Assembly (NCBI RefSeq): GCF_900108115.1
Contig: NZ_FTPU01000014.1
Span: forward strand, 1 to 64,000
From: Epilithonimonas bovis DSM 19482
Lineage (GTDB): Bacteria; Bacteroidota; Bacteroidia; Flavobacteriales; Weeksellaceae
DNA: 64,000 nucleotides
Reading direction: 5' to 3'
Below the pieces are notes generated by a model that saw nothing but the letters and a program-made list of their open reading frames with translations, ran no database searches and was not told where the DNA came from. This document shows positions 45,289 through 54,145 of the stretch, piece after piece; positions within the stretch are counted from its first letter, which is position 1, and each line of letters begins with the position of its first letter. The position numbers and the translations under genes are program-made.

Positions 45289-45744
45289 ATGAAAGGAATA
45301 TTAAAGATCTACCATCCGGAGGAGACACTCAAGTATTTTATTAAAAGTACGTACTGCAAATCGGTTTACAGCAATACCAAAAACTTTTTAGAAGTGGAAA
45401 TCTTAACCGATGATTCTTTGGATCATGTAGAAGACGACTCGCTGCAATACAATTTCCCGCAGCTTTCCCTTAATGTTTTTGACTATCCCATTGCCGTGTC
45501 GGATCTTGCCGGGCACAGTTTCCACATAGAAGATACGGATGACGACACCTACACAGAGGCAGACCTTTTTGATGATGAAGAAGCTTTTCTTTTTGACAAT
45601 GATCTGACTTTCGAGAATAAGGATGGCGAGCTTCAATTGTGCTGGACAGGCAGTATTACCGATTTTTATACCGGTGCAGACGAGCCCATCCCGTTCAAAC
45701 TGAAGTGCAATTTCCGTCAGGATGACATCGAGGTAGACGAGTAA
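45289..45744 (+). CDS. Acidic hypothetical protein
   Basis: 151 residues, no signal peptide. It is very acidic, with runs such as IEDTDDDTYTEADLFDDEEAF in the middle, and starts MKGILKIYHPEETLKYF. No family is recognised. It precedes the TonB-like/ExbB cassette on the same strand by about 73 nt, which allows but does not prove co-transcription. Confidence 0.7.
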   Translation: MKGILKIYHPEETLKYFIKSTYCKSVYSNTKNFLEVEILTDDSLDHVEDDSLQYNFPQLSLNVFDYPIAVSDLAGHSFHIEDTDDDTYTEADLFDDEEAFLFDNDLTFENKDGELQLCWTGSITDFYTGADEPIPFKLKCNFRQDDIEVDE

Positions 45745-45817
45745 TCCTTCTCAAAAAATAATATTTATATTTACAAATCGTTATAAACTCATTGTAACGA
45801 TAAATTACTATTGATTG

Positions 45818-46747
45818 ATGTATCAGGATCTGGACGATATTGTTTTTGAAGACCGCCACAAGGCTTATGGTGCTTATGAATTCCGTAAGCATTATGACTT
45901 TACCCTTACCAAAGCCGTGGTTGTAGGGATTTTTATCTTCTGCGTGCTCTTTTTTATTCCGGCATCATTAACCAAAACACCCAGGAAAACAGCAATTAAC
46001 AGCGAAAAAATAATTCCTGTTGACCTTACCGAGATGCGCATCAATTATGGCGACAACCGCAATGGGAATGGCGCAGAAGAACCCAAAGCCGAAGAAGGAA
46101 GCCCGGCGCCCGTGATTGAGAAAAAACAGGAAAAAGAAACAGTTTCAGAGATTGCGAAATCATCTAAAGACAACACAGACAAAGACATACCCGATAATGT
46201 TGTCCCGACACCTACCAGAACTAAAAACCCGCCCGTAGCCAGCAAAAAATCAAACGACAAAGCCAATTCGCCCGTGGTGGCTAATTCTACCAAAACCGTA
46301 AAAGGCAATACCAACGCAAAAGGCGATATCAAGAAAGAAAATGCCACCGGTGACGGCCGTGGAAATGCAGCCATTGGCAATCTGCTAAAAGGCCGTGGTA
46401 CAAAAGCAGGATCTCAGGGTAATGGTTCCGGGCCGGGCAATTATGGCGATCCTCTGGGTGGCGACGGCGACGGAAACAGCCTTATTGGCATCGACAGAAA
46501 ACTAGTCGGTTTTATCCCGGGGACTATGGGGAGGGGCGGTGCGCAACCTAGCCAAAGCTGCTCAGCCAGTGGCAGCATTACTATTTCTTACACAGTTGAT
46601 AAGTCGGGAAAGGTTGTATCTGCCAGGCGCCAAAGCGGCAGCTCGGATCCCTGCCTCATCAGTACGGCTACCAGCTGGGTAAAGCAATATGTAAAAGCAG
46701 AACCTGCCAATGTATCTTCAAAGGGAACGTACAAAATCGTGTTCTAA
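45818..46747 (+). CDS. TonB-like protein A with a two-cysteine C-terminal domain
   Basis: 309 residues from the ATG at 45818; a TTG one codon earlier is possible. The cytoplasmic start FEDRHKAYGAYEFRKHYD resembles that of Bacteroidota TonB proteins; one membrane helix (about 29-49) follows. Then comes a long Pro/Lys/Asn/Gly-rich spacer. The last 78 residues begin FIPGTMG and hold YTVDKSGKV and WVKQYVKA, with Cys at domain positions 17 and 48. This domain aligns without gaps to the end of protein B at 47491-48147, by hand count identical at about half the positions. Role inferred: periplasm-spanning energy transducer. Confidence 0.82.
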   Translation: MYQDLDDIVFEDRHKAYGAYEFRKHYDFTLTKAVVVGIFIFCVLFFIPASLTKTPRKTAINSEKIIPVDLTEMRINYGDNRNGNGAEEPKAEEGSPAPVIEKKQEKETVSEIAKSSKDNTDKDIPDNVVPTPTRTKNPPVASKKSNDKANSPVVANSTKTVKGNTNAKGDIKKENATGDGRGNAAIGNLLKGRGTKAGSQGNGSGPGNYGDPLGGDGDGNSLIGIDRKLVGFIPGTMGRGGAQPSQSCSASGSITISYTVDKSGKVVSARRQSGSSDPCLISTATSWVKQYVKAEPANVSSKGTYKIVF

Positions 46748-46813
46748 TCGTCTTAAGAGGATTTTTTCTTAAAATATTGGACAATCCATTCGGATAAGTC
46801 CTTAGTTAATTCT

Positions 46814-46821
46814 TAAATTTG
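46814..46821 (+). promoter_or_regulatory. -7 box before the ExbB/TolQ-type gene
   Basis: TAAATTTG matches TAnnTTTG, 25 nt before the ATG at 46847. The gap of 99 nt after protein A therefore could hold a separate promoter. No -33 TTTG is at the right distance. Confidence 0.4.
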
Positions 46822-46846
46822 AAGGGTCAAAAACAAAATCAAAACT

Positions 46847-47488
46847 ATGGCAAAACAGAGTATTTCTATCTGGGAATTTTTATTTAGCGGAGGCCTGTTG
46901 AGCGTTTCCCTGATTATGATTCTGATTTTTTTTGGGATTGCAGCCATTGTTTTTTTTGCACAGAAACTATATGCGCTTAACCGGGAAAATCAGGTAGATC
47001 CTTATCTACTAAAGAACGTGAATGATCTGCTGAATGATGGCCGAATCCAATCCGCGGTTGATTTTTGCAGAAGAGACAACTCACCGGAAGCGCGCAGCGT
47101 AGAAAAAGGCCTCTCAAGACTGGGGCGCCCAGTTAACGAAATTGCAAATGCGATGGAAACTCAGGCACAGATAGAGCTTAACAGTGCTGAGAAAAACGTT
47201 GGTTTTCTGGCAACACTTTCCGGCGCTGCACCTATGTTAGGGCTACTGGGTGGTATTTTGATCTTGGTTTCTACTTTTGGAAGTTTATCAAAAACAGAAA
47301 CTTTGGTGGCTCAAAATATTTTGGCAGCAGATTTTTATAAAGCTTTGGCACCAGCCGCTGTGGGGCTTATCGTTGGATTTATTTCTTACATTTTCCACAA
47401 TATTCTGGTGAGCAAAATAGATTATATGCTGATGAAAATCCAGTACCACACCAACGAGTTTCTGGACATCATCAACAAACCTTCTTAA
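46847..47488 (+). CDS. MotA/TolQ/ExbB-family proton channel protein
   Basis: 213 residues. An N-terminal membrane helix (about 17-39) is followed by a cytoplasmic region and the two-helix channel part: LATLSGAAPMLGLLGGILILVSTFG (about 122-146) and YKALAPAAVGLIVGFISYIF (about 165-185). These are the classical ExbB/TolQ motifs. ExbB uses the proton-motive force to drive TonB, normally with ExbD. Here the next gene, 2 nt downstream, encodes a TonB-like protein instead of ExbD. Confidence 0.9.
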   Translation: MAKQSISIWEFLFSGGLLSVSLIMILIFFGIAAIVFFAQKLYALNRENQVDPYLLKNVNDLLNDGRIQSAVDFCRRDNSPEARSVEKGLSRLGRPVNEIANAMETQAQIELNSAEKNVGFLATLSGAAPMLGLLGGILILVSTFGSLSKTETLVAQNILAADFYKALAPAAVGLIVGFISYIFHNILVSKIDYMLMKIQYHTNEFLDIINKPS

Positions 47489-47490
47489 CA

Positions 47491-48147
47491 ATGGATTTTC
47501 GTCGAAAAACAAAAAGGCTTTCCGGTTTGCCAATTGCATTTTATGTAGTTGTGCTGTTGTTTTTTGTGCTGTTGTTTTCCTTTAATTCTTCTTATTACAA
47601 AAACTCTGAGATCCCGCAACCTGTTGTCGTAGAAACGCCACAAGCGATTGAGGAACCAATACAAGACACATTAACAAAACCGGAAATCTACGTGCCGGAA
47701 GCCGAAGTCCTGCCTCCTGTAGCAACAATTGATGATGATAAAAATCAAGAGCTAAAAGAAAAAGACAAGGACAAACAGGCCGCTGAAACATCTAAAAAAG
47801 AAAAGGTGGCTGATTCTAAAACCAAACAAAAGGAAGAAGAAAAAAAACAGACAGATCCTAAATCCGACAAAGTCACCAAAATAGGAAAAGACAGACCGCT
47901 AACCGCCTTTATCCCGGGAACGATGGGGAAAGCAGGCAAATTACCAAAACATAACTGTAAAACCAAAGGCCAGCTTGTGATGTTTTTTACAGTAGACAAG
48001 TCAGGCAATGTCACCAGCACCGGAAGAAGCAGCGGCATCAAGGACGGCTGTAATATTACTGCAGCTGTCATCTGGATGAAGCAATATGTAAAAGCTAAAA
48101 AATCCCAAAGTAACTCTCAAGGGACTTATACAATTAATTTTAATTAA
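47491..48147 (+). CDS. TonB-like protein B with the two-cysteine C-terminal domain
   Basis: 218 residues. A basic start (MDFRRKTKRLSG), one membrane helix (about 13-31) with no Asp inside, so it lacks the ExbD proton-site residue. A spacer of about 100 residues follows, Pro- and Lys/Glu-rich (EKDKDKQAAETSKKEK). The C-terminal 78 residues start FIPGTMG and hold FTVDKSGNV and WMKQYVKA, with Cys at domain positions 17 and 48, paralogous to protein A. It occupies the ExbD place beside the channel gene (2-nt gap). Confidence 0.82.
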   Translation: MDFRRKTKRLSGLPIAFYVVVLLFFVLLFSFNSSYYKNSEIPQPVVVETPQAIEEPIQDTLTKPEIYVPEAEVLPPVATIDDDKNQELKEKDKDKQAAETSKKEKVADSKTKQKEEEKKQTDPKSDKVTKIGKDRPLTAFIPGTMGKAGKLPKHNCKTKGQLVMFFTVDKSGNVTSTGRSSGIKDGCNITAAVIWMKQYVKAKKSQSNSQGTYTINFN

Positions 48148-48229
48148 GGCTAATATCTTTTCGATAAAATGTAATAAATCAAGTGCGATAATTGTTTTAA
48201 TTAGATAACCTTTTTAAAACTGATCAGCC

Positions 48230-50551
48230 ATGAAAAATAGCATTTTATTTTTTCTTATCCTTATCTCAACGGCTTTCTCTGCTCAGCAAAATCTTAAGAT
48301 TAATGGAAAAATCATTAATTCTGATAAAGAGAAAAATGTATCTCCTATTATCATTTACCTTTTGGATCAAGATAATCACTTAATAAAATCGACCTTTGCT
48401 CAGGATTCGAAGTTTGAATTCGACCAGTTGAAGTCGGGGAATTATCATCTTCAACTCTCGTCAGATGAAACAATTCAGAATGAGAAGCCATTTTATCTGG
48501 AAAAAAATCTCGAGCTTTCAATTGCATTTGAACTGAAAAGCCAAAAAATTGATGAGGTAACAATCACGGCTAAGAAAAAGACTTTCAAGGTAGAAAATGG
48601 GAATATTACGCTGGATGTTGCTAATTCAGCTCTGAATAAATTACCGACATCTTCAGAATTATTATCAAAATTACCTTTTGTAATGATGGATGCAAACGGC
48701 GAAGGTTTATCGTTTGTTGGAAAAGGAACACCTTTGCTTTATGTTGACAATCAGCGAGTGGATTTTGCGACATTATCTGCAATTTCAGTGGACGACATCA
48801 AGTCTGTAGAAGTTATTAGAAATCCGTCTGTTAAATATGAATCGGAAGGAAAAGCAGTTATCAAAGTTAATCTTAAAAAGAGTAGAAAAGATGGTTCGCA
48901 ATTGAGTCTTTCGGAAACGGCAACTTTCCAAAAACGATTCAGTAATTATCTTTCAGCTAATTTTCAGCAAAAGAAAAATAAAACCGAGTGGAAACTGAAT
49001 TCTTCCTACAACCAAGTCAATCATTGGGAAAGCAATGGTTTTGATTATCAAGTTCCAAGTAAAAATATTAGTTCCGATTATGTTATTAAATCCATCACAA
49101 AACGCCCGCAAACTATTTTTGGAGCGAGTTTGTATCAGGAACTGAATGACGACGGCGATTACATAACGCTAAGTTTTAATATGAATTTCAGACCTGATAA
49201 AGGCGATAACAATACCAATACTTTCTATTCAGAAAATGGTAATTCTACTTTTGTTAAAACCCTGAATCAGCAAGACAGAAACCGAGCGACCATCAATTCT
49301 ATCTTTAATTATAAAAAGAAAATAACAGATTGGGATGCTGAGATTTTGACCGGATTTCAGTTCAAAAGAGAGAGCGATAATGTGGATTATAGTTTTTATA
49401 ATGATACCAATAATTCCGGTTACGAGTTCAATCAGTTTCGTCATCAGTTATATTCTGGAAATGCTTATTCCGGAAGAATTGATATAGAGAAAAAATTGAG
49501 TGACAATTACAATCTTGAACTAGGCGGAAGCTTCACAAAAGCAGAAACCAACACCAATAACAAAACGGTTTTTCAGAATAATCAAAATCCTGAATTTTAT
49601 CAATACCAATTCAAAGAATCGAATCTTGCAGGTTATACCAATCTCGCCATTACTGCTGACAAATGGAATATCAATGCAGGTTTGAGAGCTGAAACAACCA
49701 ATGCGCAAGGTTTTGATGTGATTGAGAATGCAACTAAAATCAAGAGAGATTATCTCGACTGGTTCCCCAATGCGGAAATCAGTTTCAAGCAAAATGACAA
49801 TTATGATTATACTTTGAACTTCAGAAAAAGCATTTCCCGTCCGAGTTATGGAAATCTGGCTTCCGGAGGTTTATATGGAAGTCCATACGTTGAATATCAA
49901 GGAAATCCAGACTTAGTTCCAACTTATACCAACACGATTACTTTTACCACAAATCTGAAAAAAATCTCTGTCAACGCTTCTGCTTACAACAGCAAAAATC
50001 CTTTCGGTTACACCTTGGTTTATGATGAGGTAAGAAATATTTCCAAATTTCAACCGGTTAATTTCGATAAAGAAATGGGTATTTCTTTAGGCATTGATTC
50101 TCTTTTTCAAGGAAAAAAGTGGACGTCTCAGAACAGTCTTTCCGTTAATTATGATAAAATCGAAGATTCTCTAGCCGTTCTGAAAAATTCGACGCCTTAT
50201 GTTTATTTTTCAACTAATAATACTGTGAATGTTTGGAAGTATTTGTCAATTCTGCTGGACGGTTCTTATATCACAAAACGTGTGGAAGGTTTGTATGAAA
50301 ACAATGCAATGTGTTTGGTCAATCTTGGGATGACGTCTTCTATTTCCGATTTTGATTTTACAGTTCGATACAATGATGTTTTCAATCAGATGAATTATAT
50401 GCAGAAAATGTCTTATAGCGGAATCAATTCAACTGGCACTTTTTTTGGAAATACGCCAACGATATCTTTTTCAGCAAAGTATAATTTTGGTAAACTGAAA
50501 AAATCCAGTTACAAGGAAAATGCTGTCAACGTAACTTCGAACAGATTATAA
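48230..50551 (+). CDS. Outer-membrane beta-barrel protein (TonB-receptor-like, OMP_b-brl_3 type)
   Basis: 773 residues with a signal peptide (about 1-18, ending FSAQQ). A carboxypeptidase-regulatory-like domain (about 20-110), then a plug-like region (LPTSSELLSKLPFVMMD, VEVIRNPSVKYESEGKAVI) and a large beta-barrel end. This matches the 'outer membrane beta-barrel family' near TonB-dependent receptors. Substrate unknown. It follows protein B by 82 nt on the same strand, so it may be the receptor energised by the cassette. A small DUF2007 gene follows by 10 nt. Confidence 0.88.
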   Translation: MKNSILFFLILISTAFSAQQNLKINGKIINSDKEKNVSPIIIYLLDQDNHLIKSTFAQDSKFEFDQLKSGNYHLQLSSDETIQNEKPFYLEKNLELSIAFELKSQKIDEVTITAKKKTFKVENGNITLDVANSALNKLPTSSELLSKLPFVMMDANGEGLSFVGKGTPLLYVDNQRVDFATLSAISVDDIKSVEVIRNPSVKYESEGKAVIKVNLKKSRKDGSQLSLSETATFQKRFSNYLSANFQQKKNKTEWKLNSSYNQVNHWESNGFDYQVPSKNISSDYVIKSITKRPQTIFGASLYQELNDDGDYITLSFNMNFRPDKGDNNTNTFYSENGNSTFVKTLNQQDRNRATINSIFNYKKKITDWDAEILTGFQFKRESDNVDYSFYNDTNNSGYEFNQFRHQLYSGNAYSGRIDIEKKLSDNYNLELGGSFTKAETNTNNKTVFQNNQNPEFYQYQFKESNLAGYTNLAITADKWNINAGLRAETTNAQGFDVIENATKIKRDYLDWFPNAEISFKQNDNYDYTLNFRKSISRPSYGNLASGGLYGSPYVEYQGNPDLVPTYTNTITFTTNLKKISVNASAYNSKNPFGYTLVYDEVRNISKFQPVNFDKEMGISLGIDSLFQGKKWTSQNSLSVNYDKIEDSLAVLKNSTPYVYFSTNNTVNVWKYLSILLDGSYITKRVEGLYENNAMCLVNLGMTSSISDFDFTVRYNDVFNQMNYMQKMSYSGINSTGTFFGNTPTISFSAKYNFGKLKKSSYKENAVNVTSNRL

Positions 50552-50561
50552 TCAATGAATT

Positions 50562-50786
50562 ATGGAATTAATGACACTCAGGATTTTCAATACAGAAGTA
50601 GAAGCAGAATTGCTCAAAGCTTATCTGGAAACCAACGGCATTGAAACCTTTGTTTTTGGGAATATTTTAGCCAATACTTACAATTTATTCAACAATACAA
50701 GTGGCGGCGTTCAGCTAAAAGTCTCAGAAAATGACTTTGGAAAAGCTAATCAATTGATGAATGAATTTTATAATACAGATAATTAA
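50562..50786 (+). CDS. DUF2007-domain protein
   Basis: 74 residues. LRIFNTEVEAELLKAYLETNGIETFVFGN and VQLKVSENDFGKANQLM are the usual start and end of DUF2007, a small signal-transducing-like fold of unknown ligand. It is cytoplasmic. It sits 10 nt after the barrel gene and is followed by a 15-bp hairpin. Confidence 0.85.
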   Translation: MELMTLRIFNTEVEAELLKAYLETNGIETFVFGNILANTYNLFNNTSGGVQLKVSENDFGKANQLMNEFYNTDN

Positions 50787-50819
50787 AACCCTTTCAGAGT
50801 TCAAAACTCTGAAAGGGTT
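50787..50819. repeat. 15-bp perfect hairpin after the DUF2007 gene
   Basis: AACCCTTTCAGAGTT (50787-50801) pairs perfectly with AACTCTGAAAGGGTT (50805-50819) around loop CAA. It lies between the convergent DUF2007 and TonB-receptor genes and may act as a bidirectional terminator. It is similar in plan to the hairpin at 25740-25772. Confidence 0.85.
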
Positions 50820-50836
50820 ATTAAAAATCGTCTGAT

Positions 50837-53182
50837 CTAAAACTTAAAATCTACACCCACATAGAAATTTTGCTTCATAATTGGTGCATAAACCATTCCG
50901 CCGTCAAAGTAATTTCCAAAGGGATTTCCAGCATCCAGAATCGCAACTTTTTGCTGATAGCCCGTTAAGTTTTCTCCACCTAAATAAATTCTGATTTTCT
51001 CAGAAAAGTTTCTGGAAATCTGAGCATTCAAAGTGGCATAACTTGGTGAGTAATCTGCTAACTGAAATTCTGTAGGATTTGATTTTGTATTCGGAAGTCT
51101 CTGTTTTCCAACTAAATTTAAAGTCGTGTCAAAACTCCAAAATCTACCTTTCTCAGTTTTATTGGTTGAATAAGCCAGGTTAGCAAATCCACGATGTTTC
51201 GCCATAAATGGCACTTTTTTTAATCCGCTCAAATAATCCAAAGCCACATCATAATATTTGTAAGCCACTCTGAAATCTAAGTTTTTAATTGGCTGAAAAT
51301 CCCACTGCGTCTGGAAACTGTTTGCAAATGACTTTCCTTCAAGGTTATAAAACAAAATTTTCTGTGCAGATTCATCCAAATCTGTCACCACCTGATTCTG
51401 GAAATCTGTTCTGAAAAAATCAGCTAAAATGGTTGATTTTCTTCCAAACAACTTAAATTCCTGTTGCAAACTTACTCCATAATTCCAAGCGATTTCAGGC
51501 TTCAAACCGTAGATTTCGCCACCATTATTGATGATTTGAATTTGACGATTTGATGCAAAATAAGACTGACTTTCCGCAAAGATATTCGCAGTTCGGAAAC
51601 CTCTTCCAGCCGAAATTCTGAAAATCGTTTTCGGAGTCAAATCATATTTGAAATTCATTCTAGGTGTAAATTGCGTTCCTGCAAGATTGTGAAAATCAAC
51701 ACGAGCGCCTGTCACCAAAGTGAATTTTTCGCCTGTCAAAGTATATTCTGCAAACAATCCTGGAACAGTTTCGGTTCTTTTGTAATTGTCCAAAAGATAA
51801 TCTTCATCGTATTTGTCATAAAGGAAACTAGCTCCAACTTTATATTTGTTGTTTGTATTTCCGATGATACTTTCGAAAATCAAATTAGAATAATAAGAAG
51901 TCTCTTTCCCAAAATAATTTCTCAATCCGAAAAAGCTATCTTGCTGATGATAAGTCAATTGGTTCATCCATCCCAAGCTTTGATAAGGTTTTCCTTTGAA
52001 AACATAACCTGTTTTATTCCATAATTGAAATCTCGAAATATCAATTCCAACACCATAAAGCGATTGGTCTTCCTGCGGAATCCTTTTATTAAATCCGATT
52101 TGTCCTGCCGTTCTTTCGTCTTTCAGATAATTAATTCCGAAATGCGAAGCAAATCCAGAGTTCTCCAAATCATTGTAATTCAAAAGATAAGCAACATTTA
52201 ATTGGCTTCCTTTTGGCCTGTCAAGAAAACCGTCATCGTTCATATCTGTATCGCCAAAAGTGCCGTTACCGTGAAGCAAAACACTTTGAGTCCATTTGTC
52301 AGAAATTGGAGAAGTGCTCGTCACATTGGCTTCCACACGACCATTGTTATCAGAGAACAAATTGATTTCTGTTTCCGATTTTTTATCATCGTCGTGGGTT
52401 TTCAAAAGTTCTGTATTGATTTGTCCTGTGATACTTTCGTAACCGTTGACAACCGTACTTCCGCCTTTCGTCAGCTGGATTCCGCCAATCCATTTTCCTG
52501 GAATGAAATTGAGCCCATAAGGCGAAGCCAATCCACGGATTTCAGGTAATTGTTCCTTGGTCAAAAGTGTATATTTCTGGTCAAGTCCGAGCATTTTCAA
52601 TTGCTTAGTTCCCGTAACCGCATTACTGAACGAAACATCCACAGTCGCATTGGTTTCAAAACTTTCGGAAAGATTACAACAAGCCGCTTTCAATAATTCT
52701 TTGGAACTGATATTGAAAATCAATCCCGCTTCTTTTTTACTGATAGCCGTTGCTTCTTTTTCTCTCGTCAGTTTTACACCTTCAATCTGATTCGTTTTTT
52801 TATCAGAATCTGAATGATGTTCAAGTGTGTCATTCGGTTTTTCAAAATCAGAACCTCTTGTATATAGACAACACGCAGGCAGATTTTTGTAAGCATCTTC
52901 CGGCGCTTTGAATTTCTCGTTATCGTGACCAACTTCAGCGATTTGTTTCAGGATATCATCACATTTAACTTTTGATTCGTCAATTGTCATTGTCAAAGTC
53001 TGATTATTGGCTGTCCAGTTTGCAGTTTGTGCTCCTGCTTTCAAGGCTGCTTTTTCTATTCGTGCTTTACATTGTCCGCAATTTCCCTTTACCAAAAACT
53101 GTTCTGTAACGGTTTGTGCAAAGGAAAATATGGAACAAACGAGCAGCATAAAAAACATAAGTTTCCTACTTAAAATGTTCAT
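50837..53182 (-). CDS. TonB-dependent receptor with an N-terminal heavy-metal-associated domain
   Basis: 781 residues from the ATG at 53182; a longer frame to 53299 runs over sequence that does not look coding. Signal peptide to about residue 22. An HMA domain (about 25-95) has GNCGQC (Cys35, Cys38), followed by NLPACCLY (Cys104, Cys105). A further AACCNLSESFETN precedes the plug (GLASPYGLNFIPG), then a long beta-barrel ending in KF. The HMA domain replaces the usual carboxypeptidase-like start. It suggests metal, most likely copper, binding at the outer membrane. It starts 19 nt after the HMA gene. Confidence 0.9.
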   Translation of the reverse strand: MNILSRKLMFFMLLVCSIFSFAQTVTEQFLVKGNCGQCKARIEKAALKAGAQTANWTANNQTLTMTIDESKVKCDDILKQIAEVGHDNEKFKAPEDAYKNLPACCLYTRGSDFEKPNDTLEHHSDSDKKTNQIEGVKLTREKEATAISKKEAGLIFNISSKELLKAACCNLSESFETNATVDVSFSNAVTGTKQLKMLGLDQKYTLLTKEQLPEIRGLASPYGLNFIPGKWIGGIQLTKGGSTVVNGYESITGQINTELLKTHDDDKKSETEINLFSDNNGRVEANVTSTSPISDKWTQSVLLHGNGTFGDTDMNDDGFLDRPKGSQLNVAYLLNYNDLENSGFASHFGINYLKDERTAGQIGFNKRIPQEDQSLYGVGIDISRFQLWNKTGYVFKGKPYQSLGWMNQLTYHQQDSFFGLRNYFGKETSYYSNLIFESIIGNTNNKYKVGASFLYDKYDEDYLLDNYKRTETVPGLFAEYTLTGEKFTLVTGARVDFHNLAGTQFTPRMNFKYDLTPKTIFRISAGRGFRTANIFAESQSYFASNRQIQIINNGGEIYGLKPEIAWNYGVSLQQEFKLFGRKSTILADFFRTDFQNQVVTDLDESAQKILFYNLEGKSFANSFQTQWDFQPIKNLDFRVAYKYYDVALDYLSGLKKVPFMAKHRGFANLAYSTNKTEKGRFWSFDTTLNLVGKQRLPNTKSNPTEFQLADYSPSYATLNAQISRNFSEKIRIYLGGENLTGYQQKVAILDAGNPFGNYFDGGMVYAPIMKQNFYVGVDFKF

Positions 53183-53201
53183 CGTCAAAAATTTAAGTTG
53201 A

Positions 53202-53594
53202 TTACTTAAGCTCGCAGACTTGTTTAGGATCGCAACTTTTCGCCATCTTTTTGCTGTTGTCAGGACGGTCGTACTGGCAGCAAGCGTCCAGATCGTCATA
53301 GACTTTGTCGGAAGCGCGGAACATTTCGTTGTCGTGACCTGCTTCCGCTACACTTTTCAGAATCGATTTTTGATCAGTTTTGGAAGCGTCGTAACTTACG
53401 GTCAAGACTTTTTTGCTCATATTCCAGTCGGCTGATTTTACATTTTTATCAGCTTTAACAGCCGTTTCGATGCGTTCTTTGCACATTCCGCAGTTGCCTT
53501 CTACTTTGGCTTTGAAGGTTTTTGTTTGTGCAGAAAAATTTGAAAATAGAAATATTGAAAGGAATAAAATTCCTGATTTTATGATTGTATTCAT
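53202..53594 (-). CDS. Exported heavy-metal-associated (HMA) protein
   Basis: 130 residues from the ATG at 53594; the frame open to 53663 lacks a leader. Signal peptide to about residue 22. The HMA site is GNCGMC (Cys35, Cys38). The extension AGHDNEMFRASDKVYDDLDACCQYDR holds Cys105-Cys106, with Cys121 and Cys127 near the end. The HMA plus CC extension is clearly paralogous to the N-terminus of the TonB receptor that follows 19 nt later. Probable periplasmic copper-binding or delivery protein; metal identity is inferred. Confidence 0.9.
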   Translation of the reverse strand: MNTIIKSGILFLSIFLFSNFSAQTKTFKAKVEGNCGMCKERIETAVKADKNVKSADWNMSKKVLTVSYDASKTDQKSILKSVAEAGHDNEMFRASDKVYDDLDACCQYDRPDNSKKMAKSCDPKQVCELK

Positions 53595-53734
53595 TTTGGT
53601 TAATTTTAATTGTTGATTCGAGATTTTAAGCAAATCTTGAATTTGAATTCTCGCAGATTTCACGGATTTAGCAAATTAATTTGCAGAAAAATTCGCAATA
53701 TTTGCTTAATCAGCGAGATAAACCTAATTTAAAA

Positions 53735-54103
53735 TTAACCCAATTTAGGCGGTTGCCAAATATTGAAAGACCTTGCTAAAGGCGATTGTAATTGATAAGA
53801 AAATTGATTTTTGATCTCAAAAACGGGTGTTTTCAATTTGTTATCGAGGTTATTCAGAACAACCGAAAAAACAAATCCTGAACTGCAGGTTTTGCAAGTG
53901 GTGCAATTGTCTTTGCAGTCTTTTTCTTTTTTGGAATCGTGATGGCAGGAATCTGATTTTTTCTCTTTTTTGCAACAACCCGAATTTTCTTTCTGAGCTT
54001 CGCAGCAAGAGCTTTGAGCCAACTGAACATTAAAGTTCTGCTTTGGAAATACAAAAATCCCCAAACAGAAAATCATTAATATCAATTGAAACTTTCTCAA
54101 CAT
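53735..54103 (-). CDS. Cys-rich exported protein of the metal locus
   Basis: 122 residues. A hydrophobic start (about 5-20), then a segment of about 45 residues with nine cysteines and two histidines: SSCCEAQ, SGCCKKE, DSCHHDS, KDCKDNCTTCKTC. The C-terminal half is non-Cys and ends NIWQPPKLG. By recall, similar proteins with that ending occur next to copper genes in Flavobacteria. The Cys density implies binding of a soft metal. It lies first, 140 nt upstream of the HMA gene on the same strand, with a -7 box directly before it. Confidence 0.78.
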   Translation of the reverse strand: MLRKFQLILMIFCLGIFVFPKQNFNVQLAQSSCCEAQKENSGCCKKEKKSDSCHHDSKKEKDCKDNCTTCKTCSSGFVFSVVLNNLDNKLKTPVFEIKNQFSYQLQSPLARSFNIWQPPKLG

Positions 54104-54110
54104 CGTTTTG

Positions 54111-54145
54111 CAAAATTATGAAATACAAAATAAACGAACCACAAA
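54111..54145 (-). promoter_or_regulatory. Promoter of the Cys-rich metal gene, partly inside a repeat
   Basis: On the minus strand TAATTTTG (54118-54111) is an exact -7 match 7 nt before the ATG. TTTG (54145-54142) lies 23 nt upstream, at the far limit of the spacing, and belongs to the arm of the inverted repeat at 54136-54284. Confidence 0.45.

Noticed and set aside
53183-53299. N-terminal extension of the HMA-TonB receptor
   Set aside because: It overlaps the preceding HMA gene in another frame and would bury the signal peptide; MNILSRK at 53182 gives a proper leader.
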